From Pseudomonas congelans (GTDB lineage: Bacteria > Pseudomonadota > Gammaproteobacteria > Pseudomonadales > Pseudomonadaceae), in the NCBI RefSeq assembly GCF_900103225.1, contig NZ_FNJH01000004.1:248001-312000 (forward strand): a stretch of DNA of 64,000 bases, read 5' to 3'. The notes beneath the pieces were generated by a model. It saw only the letters and a program-made list of their open reading frames with translations, did no database searches and had not been told where the DNA came from. The translations under genes were made by a program, and so were the position numbers. The number at the start of each line of letters is the position of its first letter. Within the stretch, counting starts at the first letter, position 1. Below, in pieces: positions 9,797-18,085 of this stretch.

Positions 9797-10133
9797 TGGA
9801 GCACTCCGGCAAAAATAAGGCTGATCAGGAAGGGAGTGAGCTTCTATTGACGTCGCGGACGAGCGGCAGTGACCGCAGGCAGCGAAGAAACCGAACACCA
9901 CGGGATCACCGTGTACTCGGCCTGAGCTCATAAACCCGCCGGGGATGACTGGCGATGAATAGCGTCGATTCTACACCGCCGGGTGGTTTGGTGGGGTCCG
10001 AATATCGGTCTTGGCACGGGGTTGCAAATCCCGATGGACAAAAGGCTATCAGCGCATTTATCTTCCTCGCCAGGCCGCCTCATGTGGCCACGTCGCTCGG
10101 ACGGTTCCGGGCGCTTACGTACGCGAGATACTC
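9797..10133. other. Divergent ilvD-alaC spacer
   Basis: This 337-base region must hold both promoters. A candidate alaC promoter is TTGCAA near 10022 with CTATCA 18 bases downstream, which is weak. No hairpin, repeat element or leader peptide was recognised. Confidence 0.4.
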
Positions 10134-11342
10134 ATGGCAGACCAAGGTTCGCCGCGCCGCTTTGCGCGCATCGATCGACTCCCCCCTTACGTGTTCAACA
10201 TCACCGCCGAGCTGAAAATGGCTGCTCGTCGTCGCGGTGAGGACATTATCGACCTGAGCATGGGCAACCCCGATGGGGCCACACCGCCGCACATTGTCGA
10301 AAAACTGATCACCGTCGCCCAGCGCGAAGACACCCACGGCTACTCCACCTCGCGCGGCATTCCACGCCTGCGCCGGGCGATTTCCAATTGGTACAAGAAA
10401 CGCTACGAGGTCGACATCGACCCTGAAAGCGAAGCGATCGTGACCATTGGTTCCAAGGAAGGCCTGGCCCACCTGATGCTCGCCACGCTGGATCAGGGCG
10501 ACACGGTGCTGGTGCCCAACCCCAGTTACCCGATCCACATCTACGGTGCCGTGATTGCCGGCGCCCAGGTGCGATCGGTGCCGCTGGTGCCGGGCGTGGA
10601 CTTCTTCGACGAACTGGAAAAAGCCATTCGCGGCTCGATTCCCAAGCCGAAGATGATGATTCTGGGCTTCCCGTCCAACCCGACCGCGCAATGCGTGGAG
10701 CTGGATTTCTTCGAGCGCGTGGTGGCCCTGGCCAAACAGTACGACGTGCTGGTGGTGCATGACCTGGCGTACGCCGACATCGTCTACGACGGCTGGAAAG
10801 CCCCGTCGATCATGCAGGTTCCGGGTGCCAAGGACATTGCCGTCGAGTTCTTCACCCTGTCCAAGAGCTACAACATGGCAGGCTGGCGGATTGGCTTCAT
10901 GGTCGGCAACCCCGAGCTGGTGAATGCACTGGCGCGGATCAAGAGTTACCACGACTACGGTACCTTTACGCCACTGCAGGTGGCGGCGATTGCCGCGCTG
11001 GAAGGCGATCAGCAATGCGTGCTCGACATTGCCGAGCAGTATCGCCAGCGCCGCAATGTGCTGGTCAAGGGCTTGCACGAGCTGGGCTGGATGGTCGAGA
11101 ACCCCAAGGCCTCTATGTATGTCTGGGCGAAGATTCCACAAGCCTATGCGCACCTGGGTTCGCTGGAGTTCGCCAAGAAGCTGCTGGCCGAAGCCAAGGT
11201 GTGTGTCTCGCCGGGCATCGGTTTCGGCGAGTACGGCGACGACCACGTGCGCTTTGCCCTGATCGAGAATCAGGACCGCATCCGCCAGGCCGTTCGCGGC
11301 ATCCGCAGCATGTTCAGGGCCGACGACAAGCTCAAGTCCTGA
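10134..11342 (+). CDS. alaC: Alanine transaminase AlaC (class I/II aminotransferase)
   Basis: PLP-dependent aminotransferase, probably pyruvate + glutamate to alanine + 2-oxoglutarate. The 402-residue protein has the fold-type I features: LSMGNPDG near residue 42, the aspartate that binds the pyridine nitrogen in [14 protein letters not shown], and the Schiff-base Lys244 in [12 protein letters not shown]. The frame is open 41 codons upstream; the ATG at 10134 gives the family start [21 protein letters not shown]. Closely related family members include LL-diaminopimelate and methionine aminotransferases, so the exact substrate rests on family similarity. Confidence 0.88.
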   Translation: MADQGSPRRFARIDRLPPYVFNITAELKMAARRRGEDIIDLSMGNPDGATPPHIVEKLITVAQREDTHGYSTSRGIPRLRRAISNWYKKRYEVDIDPESEAIVTIGSKEGLAHLMLATLDQGDTVLVPNPSYPIHIYGAVIAGAQVRSVPLVPGVDFFDELEKAIRGSIPKPKMMILGFPSNPTAQCVELDFFERVVALAKQYDVLVVHDLAYADIVYDGWKAPSIMQVPGAKDIAVEFFTLSKSYNMAGWRIGFMVGNPELVNALARIKSYHDYGTFTPLQVAAIAALEGDQQCVLDIAEQYRQRRNVLVKGLHELGWMVENPKASMYVWAKIPQAYAHLGSLEFAKKLLAEAKVCVSPGIGFGEYGDDHVRFALIENQDRIRQAVRGIRSMFRADDKLKS

Positions 11343-11474
11343 GCCCCCACTGAGACACCGCGCCTGCTGACCGACTGCGCTCGGCAGGCGTGGACTCTGC
11401 AGCCAACTGCCTCCCCACACCCGACCGACAGTCGCCTCGGCAATTTTTGCTTTCTGCAAATCGCTGCAGACCGG

Positions 11475-11480
11475 TATGAT
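11475..11480 (+). promoter_or_regulatory. Candidate -10 box for the YkgJ-type gene
   Basis: TATGAT lies 35 bases before the ATG at 11516, and TTCTGC lies 17 bases further upstream as a poor -35. The sequence is otherwise GC-rich, so the hexamer stands out, but this is pattern matching only. Confidence 0.35.
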
Positions 11481-11515
11481 CGCGCGCCCCGATACACCCG
11501 GAAGCCTGACCTGAA

Positions 11516-11971
11516 ATGAAACCCACCTTGATCGCCGCCGCAGAACTCGATCGCATCGACACCTGGGCCAAATACTCCAGCCACATGTGCGGAGGCTGCG
11601 TGTCCAGTTGCTGCACGCTGCCGGTCGAAGTGAAGATCAAGGACCTGATCCGCATCGGCATCGTCGATGAGTTCGAACGCGGCGACCCGGCGAAGAACAT
11701 CGCCAAGCGTCTGCAGAAAGAAGGCATCGTCGAGCGCTACAACCAGAAGTCCGAGATCTTCACCTTGCAGCGCATGAGCAACAACGACTGCCTGTACCTG
11801 GATCGCAAGAGCCGCCTGTGCACCATCTATGACAAGCGCCCGGACACCTGCCGCAACCACCCGAAAGTCGGGCCGCGTCCAGGTTATTGCGCGTACAAGC
11901 CCAAAGAAGTCGTGCGTCAGGAAAGCGGCTCACTGAGAAACGCCACCAGCGCGCCAGTGCCGAAATTCTGA
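11516..11971 (+). CDS. YkgJ family cysteine-cluster protein
   Basis: A 151-residue cytoplasmic protein with a CxxCxxxCC cluster (Cys25, Cys28, Cys32, Cys33) near the N-terminus, then DCLYLDRKSRLCTIYDKRPDTCRNHP-type cysteines and GYCAYK, expected to bind a metal ion or Fe-S cluster. This is the UPF0153/YkgJ family, whose function is unknown. The gene stands alone with its own probable promoter and terminator. The last 20 residues, rich in Ser, Ala and Pro, are probably disordered. Confidence 0.8.
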   Translation: MKPTLIAAAELDRIDTWAKYSSHMCGGCVSSCCTLPVEVKIKDLIRIGIVDEFERGDPAKNIAKRLQKEGIVERYNQKSEIFTLQRMSNNDCLYLDRKSRLCTIYDKRPDTCRNHPKVGPRPGYCAYKPKEVVRQESGSLRNATSAPVPKF

Positions 11972-12016
11972 TTCGTGAAAGGCGGCGCAGCACGCCGAAC
12001 ATCATCGTTGTCAATC

Positions 12017-12039
12017 AAGCCCCGCACAGGGGCTTTTTT
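12017..12039 (+). terminator. Intrinsic terminator
   Basis: AAGCCCC (12017-12023) pairs with GGGGCTT (12029-12035) across a five-base loop and is followed by Ts. It lies 46 bases after the cysteine-cluster gene stop. Confidence 0.8.
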
Positions 12040-12075
12040 GTGCGCGATGGAAAAAGCCTATCGATGTTAATTTTT

Positions 12076-12130
12076 GTGAAAAATAAAAATACTTCACATT
12101 ATTTACTCATTGATTCACTATCCAATTCAC
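12076..12130. promoter_or_regulatory. AT-rich region with repeated TTCAC boxes before the tetronate operon
   Basis: The stretch 12060-12130 is far more AT-rich than its surroundings. GTGAA (12076-12080) and TTCAC (12093-12097) form an interrupted inverted repeat; TTCAC recurs at 12114-12118 and 12126-12130. It lies about 70-120 bases before the ltnD start, where an operator would be expected. The binding protein is not known and no regulator gene lies in the operon. Confidence 0.4.
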
Positions 12131-12196
12131 AGATCAGAACAATAACGTCCGAATGCCGGCTTCACAGGCATCGGCACTGACTTCGAGGATTACTGC

Positions 12197-13102
12197 ATGA
12201 CTGGCAAAAACGTTGGCGTTATCGGCCTGGGTGCGATGGGTCTGGGCATTGCCCGCTCGTTGCTGCGTAGCGGCTTCACTGTGCATGCCTGTGATGTGCG
12301 CACCAGCGTGACCGAAGCATTCGCCCAGGAAGGCGGGGTTGCCTGTGATTCTCCGGCCAGCATGGCCGCTGCCTGCGATGTGATCATCACCGTCGTGGTC
12401 AATGCCGAGCAGACCGAAACCGTACTGTTTGGCGAGAACGGCGCCATTGCCGCCCTGCGTCCAGGCTGCCTGGTCATCGGTTGCGCCACCGTCGCGCCAA
12501 CCTTTGCTGTCGAGCTTGGCGAGCGTCTGGCTGCACAGAACCTGCTGTACCTCGATGCGCCTATCTCCGGGGGTGCCGCCAAGGCTGCCGCTGGCCAGAT
12601 GACCATGATGACCTCCGGTCCGGCCGATTCCTATGCCAAGGCAGAAGCCATCCTCAACGGCATGGCCGGCAAGGTCTATCGCCTGGGCGACGTCCACGGT
12701 CTGGGTTCGAAAGTCAAAATCATCAATCAGTTGCTCGCTGGCGTACACATCGCAGCAAGCGCCGAAGCCATGGCCCTCGGCCTGCGCGAAGGTGTCGATG
12801 CTGACGCGCTGTATGAAGTGATCACCAACAGTGCCGGTAACTCGTGGATGTTCGAAAACCGCGTGCCGCACATCCTCAATGCCGATTACACGCCGCTGTC
12901 GGCAGTGGACATCTTCGTCAAGGACCTGGGTCTGGTGTTGGATACCGCACGCAGCAGCAAATTCCCGCTGCCGCTCTCGGCCACCGCGCACCAGATGTTC
13001 ATGCAGGCATCCAGCGCCGGCTTCGGCCGCGAGGATGACTCGGCAGTGATCAAGATTTTCCCGGGCATCGAGTTGCCGAAAGCCAAGCCGGAAAAAGCCT
13101 GA
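12197..13102 (+). CDS. ltnD: L-threonate dehydrogenase LtnD
   Basis: NAD-dependent beta-hydroxyacid-dehydrogenase family enzyme that oxidises L-threonate to 2-oxo-tetronate. The 301-residue protein has a Rossmann start (VIGLGAMGLGIA), the substrate loop DAPISGGAAKAAAGQM and the catalytic lysine block GSKVKIINQLLAG. The family also holds tartronate semialdehyde reductases; the assignment rests on the following otnK, otnC and otnI genes. GAGGATT precedes the ATG. First gene of the operon, with otnK 10 bases downstream. Confidence 0.9.
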   Translation: MTGKNVGVIGLGAMGLGIARSLLRSGFTVHACDVRTSVTEAFAQEGGVACDSPASMAAACDVIITVVVNAEQTETVLFGENGAIAALRPGCLVIGCATVAPTFAVELGERLAAQNLLYLDAPISGGAAKAAAGQMTMMTSGPADSYAKAEAILNGMAGKVYRLGDVHGLGSKVKIINQLLAGVHIAASAEAMALGLREGVDADALYEVITNSAGNSWMFENRVPHILNADYTPLSAVDIFVKDLGLVLDTARSSKFPLPLSATAHQMFMQASSAGFGREDDSAVIKIFPGIELPKAKPEKA

Positions 13103-13112
13103 GGAGCGACTG

Positions 13113-14402
13113 ATGAGCCTGAATAACGCTCGCCCGCTGCTGGGCTGCATTGCCGATGACTTCACCGGCGCCACCGACCTGGCCAACATGCTGGTGCGGG
13201 GCGGTATGCGCACCGTACAGAGCATTGGCATCCCCAGCGCAGAGATGGCTGCCGGTCTGGACGCCGACGCGATTGTCATCGCGCTGAAATCGCGTACCAC
13301 GCCCAGCGCGGACGCGGTGGCTGAATCCCTGGCTGCTCTGGAATGGCTGCGCGAGCGCGGCTGCGAGCAGATTTTCTTCAAATACTGCTCGACCTTCGAT
13401 TCCACTGCCGCCGGCAACATCGGCCAGGTCAGCGCGGCACTGCTGGAGCAACTGGGCAGCGATTTCACCCTCGCCTGCCCGGCCTTTCCGGAAAACGGCC
13501 GCACGATTTTCCGTGGTCACCTGTTCGTGCAGGACCAGTTACTTAGCGAATCGGGCATGCAGAACCATCCGCTGACACCCATGACCGACGCCAATCTGGT
13601 GCGTGTGCTGCAAGCGCAGACCCGCCACAAGGTCGGCCTGTTGCGCTACGACAGCATTGCCCAGGGCGTCGAAGGCGTGCGCAACAGAATTGCCGAGCTG
13701 CGCGCCGAAGGTGTGAGCATGGCGATTGCCGATGCGCTGTCGGATGCGGATTTGTACACCCTGGGCGAAGCCTGCGCCGACTTGCCGCTGCTCACCGGTG
13801 GCTCGGGTCTGGCGCTGGGCCTGCCGGGCAACTTCCGCAAGGCGGGCAAGCTGCGCGATATCGATGCAGCCAAACAGATCGCCATCAGTGGCGGTGAAGT
13901 GGTACTGGCGGGTAGCGCATCGGTCGCCACCAATGGTCAGGTTGCGGCCTGGCTGGAAGCCGATCGTCCTGCGCTGCGCATCAATCCGCTGGACCTGGCC
14001 GCAGGCAAGCCGGTGGTCGAGCAGGCGCTGGCCTTTGCCAGAGATGCCGGGCAGACCGTATTGATCTACGCCACCAGCACCCCGGACGAAGTCAAAGCCG
14101 TGCAGAAAGAACTGGGCGTCGAACGCTCCGGGGCCATGGTCGAAGCCGCACTTGGCGAAATCGCCAAAGGTCTGCTGGGCGCAGGCGTACGGCGTTTCGT
14201 GGTGGCCGGCGGGGAAACCTCCGGTGCCGTGGTTCAGGCACTGGGCGTGCAGTTGCTGCAAATCGGCGCACAGATCGATCCGGGTGTTCCGGCAACGGTG
14301 AGCAGCGGCGCACAACCGCTGGCCCTGGCCCTCAAATCCGGCAACTTCGGTGCGCGCGACTTCTTCACCAAGGCGCTCAAGCAACTGGCGGGGGCTGCCT
14401 GA
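13113..14402 (+). CDS. otnK: 3-oxo-tetronate kinase OtnK
   Basis: ATP-dependent kinase that phosphorylates 3-oxo-tetronate at C4. The 429-residue protein belongs to the four-carbon acid sugar kinase family (former DUF1537): an N-terminal domain with GCIADDFTGATDLANML, in which DDFTGA is the substrate-binding signature, and a C-terminal nucleotide domain with VVAGGETSGAVVQALG. GGAGCGACTG precedes the ATG. Its TGA overlaps the otnC ATG as TGATG, so the two are translationally coupled. Confidence 0.93.
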   Translation: MSLNNARPLLGCIADDFTGATDLANMLVRGGMRTVQSIGIPSAEMAAGLDADAIVIALKSRTTPSADAVAESLAALEWLRERGCEQIFFKYCSTFDSTAAGNIGQVSAALLEQLGSDFTLACPAFPENGRTIFRGHLFVQDQLLSESGMQNHPLTPMTDANLVRVLQAQTRHKVGLLRYDSIAQGVEGVRNRIAELRAEGVSMAIADALSDADLYTLGEACADLPLLTGGSGLALGLPGNFRKAGKLRDIDAAKQIAISGGEVVLAGSASVATNGQVAAWLEADRPALRINPLDLAAGKPVVEQALAFARDAGQTVLIYATSTPDEVKAVQKELGVERSGAMVEAALGEIAKGLLGAGVRRFVVAGGETSGAVVQALGVQLLQIGAQIDPGVPATVSSGAQPLALALKSGNFGARDFFTKALKQLAGAA

Positions 14403-15040
14403 TGATCGATGAAAACGCACTGCGCCAGGAAATCTGCGACGTCGGCCGTTTGCTGTATGGCCGTGGCTATACGGTGGGTAGCGCCGGCAACATCAGCGCA
14501 CGACTCGACGACGGCTGGCTGATTACCCCGACCGACGCCTGCCTGGGGCGCATGGACCCGGCCGACATCGCCAAGGTCAATCTGGCCGGTGAATGGGTGT
14601 CCGGCAGCAAGCCGTCCAAGACCCTGGCCCTGCACCGCGAAGTCTACGACCGCAACCCGCAGGTCGGTGGCGTGGTGCATACGCACTCGACGCATCTGGT
14701 GGCGCTGACCCTGGCCGGCGTGTGGCAGGAAGACGACATTCTGCCGCCGCTGACGCCGTATCAGGTCATGAAGGTTGGGCATATTCCATTGATCCCTTAC
14801 GAGCGTCCGGGCTCGCCGAAAGTCGCCGAGCGCGTGGCGGAACTGGCTAACAGCGTGCGCGGCGTAATGCTGGAGCGGCTCGGTCCGGTGGTCTGGGAAA
14901 GCTCGGTGGCCAAGGCCTGCTATGCCCTGGAAGAACTGGAAGAGACTGCCCGTCTGTGGCTAATGAGCAACCCCAAACCTGCACCGCTGGACCCGGCGGC
15001 GCTTGAAGAGTTGCGTCAGGTGTTCGGCGCCAGGTGGTAA
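14402..15040 (+). CDS. otnC: 3-oxo-tetronate 4-phosphate decarboxylase OtnC
   Basis: Class II aldolase/adducin-fold metal enzyme of 212 residues that decarboxylates 3-oxo-tetronate 4-phosphate to dihydroxyacetone phosphate, which enters central metabolism. It shows the phosphate-binding SAGNISAR block, the metal ligands in HTHSTHLVAL (about residues 98-107) and a further His-containing GHIPLIPYERPGS segment. The coupling to otnK and the GntP permease downstream support the tetronate assignment over fuculose-phosphate aldolase. Confidence 0.92.
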   Translation: MIDENALRQEICDVGRLLYGRGYTVGSAGNISARLDDGWLITPTDACLGRMDPADIAKVNLAGEWVSGSKPSKTLALHREVYDRNPQVGGVVHTHSTHLVALTLAGVWQEDDILPPLTPYQVMKVGHIPLIPYERPGSPKVAERVAELANSVRGVMLERLGPVVWESSVAKACYALEELEETARLWLMSNPKPAPLDPAALEELRQVFGARW

Positions 15041-15110
15041 CGAACACACGGTGATCGGGGAGCGCACTGCGCCTCCCGGTCGAAAAACAATAACAACAGG
15101 AATCGAGAGC

Positions 15111-15179
15111 ATGACTCACCCCTACCCCGCTGTTTGGTTGTCAGTCTTTACCGCCATTGACCGGAGTGCACGGGCATGA
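15111..15179 (+). CDS. Possible 22-residue peptide coupled to the GntP permease
   Basis: A short frame of 22 codons (MTHPYPAVWLSVFTAIDRSA then RA and stop) starts 70 bases after otnC. It has a strong Shine-Dalgarno (AGGAATCGAGAG) and its TGA overlaps the permease ATG as ATGA. That geometry fits a translational-coupling leader or a real small protein with a short hydrophobic centre. Coding status cannot be shown from one sequence. Confidence 0.4.
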   Translation: MTHPYPAVWLSVFTAIDRSARA

Positions 15180-16633
15180 CGCCGCTCATGTTGATGGTCG
15201 TGGCCGGTGCGGGCATCGCACTGCTGTTGTTTCTGGTGCTCAAATACAAATTCCAGCCCTTTGTCGCCCTGATGCTGGTCAGCATTATCGTGGCGCTGGT
15301 CGCCGGCGTTAAACCGGCCGACCTGGTTGCCACCATTGAAGGCGGCATGGGCAAGACCCTTGGCCATATCGCGATCATCATCGCCCTGGGCGCAATGATC
15401 GGGCGCATCATCGAGCTGTCCGGCGGGGCCGAAGCACTGGCCAAGACCCTGATCAACCGCTTCGGCAACAGGCGCACGCCACTGGCGCTGACCGTTGCCG
15501 GCTTCATGGTCGGCATTCCGGTGTTCTTCGAGGTCGGCGTGATCATCCTCATGCCGCTGGCCTACGGTGTCGCGCGTGCGGCACGCAAGCCGCTGCTGAT
15601 TTTCGCGCTGCCGATGTGCGCCGCACTGCTCGCCGTGCATGCGTTTCTGCCGCCGCATCCGGGCGCTGTCGCCGCCGCCAGCCAGTTGGGCGCGGACCTG
15701 GGCCGGGTGCTGATGCTGGGTATTCCGATCGTTGCCGTGCTGTGCATGATCGGCTACTTCGTCGCAGGACGCATGACCCGCAAGACCTACCCGATGACCG
15801 ATGACATCCGCGCCGAAGTCTATGGCCCGCACGTCACCAACGAAGACCTGGAAGCCTGGGCCCGTAACGATTACTCCGGCGTGCGCGAAGCGACCGAAAC
15901 CCGAACCATGGGCGTCGAAGAAAGCGCCAGTAGTCTGGCGAGCAAGCTGCCGCCCGCGCCCGCACCGGGTTTCGGACTGATCATCGCGCTGATCCTGCTG
16001 CCGATCGTGCTGATTCTGATGGGCACGCTGGCCACCACCATGCTGCCGGCCACGTCCACACTGCGCGCAGTGCTGACCGTGCTTGGCGCCCCTCTGGTTG
16101 CGCTGCTGATCGATACCCTGCTGTGCGCCTGGCTGCTGGGCTCGCGTCGCGGCTGGAGCCGTACCCAGGTGTCCGATGTGATCGGCTCGGCCTTGCCGGG
16201 TGTGGCGATGGTGATCCTGATTGCCGGCGCCGGTGGCGTATTCGGCAAGGTGCTGGTCGACACCGGCATTGGTGCCGTGGTCTCCGAGGCGCTGCGCAAC
16301 ACCGGTCTGCCGGTGCTCGCGCTGGGCTTCCTGCTGACCCTGCTGCTGCGCGCCGTGCAAGGCTCGACCACCGTTGCACTGGTGACCACCGCAGGCATTC
16401 TCAGCCCGCTGATCGCCACACTTGACCTGAGCGCTAACCACTTGGCTCTGCTGTGTCTGGCCATGGGCGGTGGCGGTCTGGCCATGTCGCACATCAACGA
16501 TGCCGGTTACTGGATGTTCACCAAGCTGGCGGGCCTCAACGTCGCCGACGGCTTGCGCACCTGGACCGTACTGGTCACGCTGCTCGGCACACTGGGCTTC
16601 GTGATTACCCTGCTGCTTTGGCCATTCGTCTGA
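15176..16633 (+). CDS. GntP family sugar-acid permease
   Basis: Inner-membrane proton symporter of 485 residues in the gluconate permease family, with about 12-14 hydrophobic segments. Family blocks seen are [60 protein letters not shown] and a C-terminal GSTTVAL with [11 protein letters not shown] hydrophilic loop near residues 210-265 is longer than in the second GntP protein at 62175. Within this operon its substrate is most likely threonate, erythronate or a related tetronate. Confidence 0.9.
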   Translation: MTPLMLMVVAGAGIALLLFLVLKYKFQPFVALMLVSIIVALVAGVKPADLVATIEGGMGKTLGHIAIIIALGAMIGRIIELSGGAEALAKTLINRFGNRRTPLALTVAGFMVGIPVFFEVGVIILMPLAYGVARAARKPLLIFALPMCAALLAVHAFLPPHPGAVAAASQLGADLGRVLMLGIPIVAVLCMIGYFVAGRMTRKTYPMTDDIRAEVYGPHVTNEDLEAWARNDYSGVREATETRTMGVEESASSLASKLPPAPAPGFGLIIALILLPIVLILMGTLATTMLPATSTLRAVLTVLGAPLVALLIDTLLCAWLLGSRRGWSRTQVSDVIGSALPGVAMVILIAGAGGVFGKVLVDTGIGAVVSEALRNTGLPVLALGFLLTLLLRAVQGSTTVALVTTAGILSPLIATLDLSANHLALLCLAMGGGGLAMSHINDAGYWMFTKLAGLNVADGLRTWTVLVTLLGTLGFVITLLLWPFV

Positions 16634-16655
16634 CCTTTTGAAGACTGGAGTTAAC

Positions 16656-17441
16656 ATGCCTCGCTTTGCCGCCAACCTCAGCATGCTGTACCCGCAGCAT
16701 GATTTCCTTGAGCGCTTCGCCGCAGCCGCTGCCGATGGTTTCGGCGCGGTCGAGTACCTGTTCCCCTACGCCTACAGCACTCAGGAACTCAAACAGCGCC
16801 TGAGCGACAACGGTCTGGTGCAGGCGCTGTTCAATGCTCCGCCGGGCGACTGGGAGGCAGGCGAGCGAGGCATTGCCACGCTGCCGGGCCGTGAAGCGGA
16901 ATTTCGCAGCGGTATCGAGCGGGCACTGGAATATGCGCAGGTGCTGGGCAATGACCGTGTGCACGTCATGGCCGGTCTGCTGCCCAGTGAAGGCTTGCGT
17001 GAGCGTCATCAGGCGGTCTACCTGGAAAACCTGGCGTTCGCGGCCGAGCAAGCCAAGGGCGCAGGCGTCACGATTCTGATCGAGCCGATCAACACCCGCG
17101 ACATGCCGGGCTTCTTCCTCAACCGTCAGGATCAGGCGCAGGACATCTGCAAGCTGGTGGGCGCCGACAACCTGAAAGTGCAGTTCGACTGCTATCACTG
17201 CCAGATCGTCGAAGGCGACCTGACCAGCAAGCTGCGCCGCGACTTTGCAGGTATTGGCCATATCCAGATCGCCGGGGTACCGGATCGCCATGAGCCGGAC
17301 CTGGGCGAACTGAACTACGAGCACCTGTTCAACGTCATCGACGAACTGGGCTACAGCGGCTGGATCGGCTGCGAATATCGCCCGAAAGGCGACACCAGCG
17401 CGGGCCTGGCGTGGTTGCGCGAGTTACAAGCCAAGGGCTGA
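16656..17441 (+). CDS. otnI: 2-oxo-tetronate isomerase OtnI
   Basis: Hydroxypyruvate-isomerase-like TIM barrel of 261 residues that converts 2-oxo-tetronate to 3-oxo-tetronate, linking LtnD to OtnK. Metal-site and family blocks are [27 protein letters not shown] and [14 protein letters not shown] with a late WIGCEYRP. An upstream in-frame start at 16638 adds six residues, but CTGGAG sits before the ATG at 16656 and the family begins [11 protein letters not shown]. It ends the operon; GACGC-type repeats follow. Confidence 0.9.
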   Translation: MPRFAANLSMLYPQHDFLERFAAAAADGFGAVEYLFPYAYSTQELKQRLSDNGLVQALFNAPPGDWEAGERGIATLPGREAEFRSGIERALEYAQVLGNDRVHVMAGLLPSEGLRERHQAVYLENLAFAAEQAKGAGVTILIEPINTRDMPGFFLNRQDQAQDICKLVGADNLKVQFDCYHCQIVEGDLTSKLRRDFAGIGHIQIAGVPDRHEPDLGELNYEHLFNVIDELGYSGWIGCEYRPKGDTSAGLAWLRELQAKG

Positions 17442-17623
17442 AACGAGGGCATGGACGACGCGAAGCGTCGTGAACGGCATCCCCACGCGGAGCGTGAGGA
17501 ACGATCATTCTGTAACTGTCGTGCCCAAGCATGGTCGGCGTCCGGGAGAACACTATCGTGCCCATGCTCCCCGTGGGCACGCCGTTCTGGACGCTCTGCG
17601 TCCGATGTTCAGCGAGCTGAGCA
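17442..17623. repeat. GACGC-type and GAGGAACGAT repeats after otnI
   Basis: The spacer between convergent otnI and the thioesterase is almost all repeat: palindromes GACGCGAAGCGTC (17457-17469) and GACGCTCTGCGTC (17590-17602) flank CACGCGGAGCGTGAGGAACGAT and CTATCGTGCCCATGCTCC. A 60-codon plus-strand frame here (HAPRGHAVLDALR) looks like a translated repeat of the DUF1534 kind, as I recall that family, and is not called as a gene. Confidence 0.65.
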
Positions 17624-18019
17624 TCAGTCCTCTACGTCGAACTGATCCTTGATATAGCGAATTTCAGTCCGGCCGTGTGGCGCGGGCTGACCGTCTTCGT
17701 CGAGGTTGACGAAGACGATCTTCTCGACCGTCAGGATGCTTTTGCGAGTGATCTTGTTGCGCACCTGGCATTTCAGGGTAATCGAGGTACGACCGAACTC
17801 GGTGGCGGTAATACCCAGTTCGATGATGTCACCCTGACGCGAAGCGCTGACGAAGTTGATCTCGGAAATGTACTTGGTCACCACCCGCTGATTGCCCAAC
17901 TGGACGATGGCGTAGATCGCTGCCTCTTCATCGATCCAGCGCAGCAGGCTACCGCCGAACAACGTGCCGTTAGGGTTCAGGTCTTCGGGTTTTACCCACT
18001 TGCGGGTGTGGAAATTCAT
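17624..18019 (-). CDS. Acyl-CoA thioesterase, hotdog fold (YciA-like)
   Basis: A 131-residue single-hotdog protein with the BFIT/YciA signature: NPNGTLFGGSLLRWIDEEAA, in which the Asp is the expected catalytic residue, followed by ISEINFVSASRQGDIIEL. It probably hydrolyses acyl-CoAs in the cytoplasm; the chain-length range is unknown. A GTG at 18025 would add two residues but leaves no spacing to AGGAG; the ATG at 18019 has five bases of spacing. It lies 66 bases after the phospholipase gene on the same strand. Confidence 0.8.
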   Translation of the reverse strand: MNFHTRKWVKPEDLNPNGTLFGGSLLRWIDEEAAIYAIVQLGNQRVVTKYISEINFVSASRQGDIIELGITATEFGRTSITLKCQVRNKITRKSILTVEKIVFVNLDEDGQPAPHGRTEIRYIKDQFDVED

Positions 18020-18085
18020 GTTCACTCCTGAGCGTCTGGCCTGTAGAGAACTGCATGATGGCAGAGCCAGCGGCCCATGCCCATG

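Noticed and set aside
8222..9850. 542-codon plus-strand frame over ilvD
   Set aside because: Pure shadow of ilvD, with no recognisable domain in its translation.
9797..9931. 45-codon N-terminal extension of IlvD
   Set aside because: The frame is open, but the internal ATG at 9796 has a good ribosome site and the family start; the extension has no branched-chain residue run of an attenuator peptide.
15122..16684. 520-codon minus-strand frame over the tetronate permease
   Set aside because: The Gln/His-rich translation is the complement of hydrophobic codons in the permease, not a protein.
17470..17652. 60-codon plus-strand frame resembling DUF1534
   Set aside because: It is a translated intergenic repeat without a proper ribosome site and overlaps the thioesterase 3' end.
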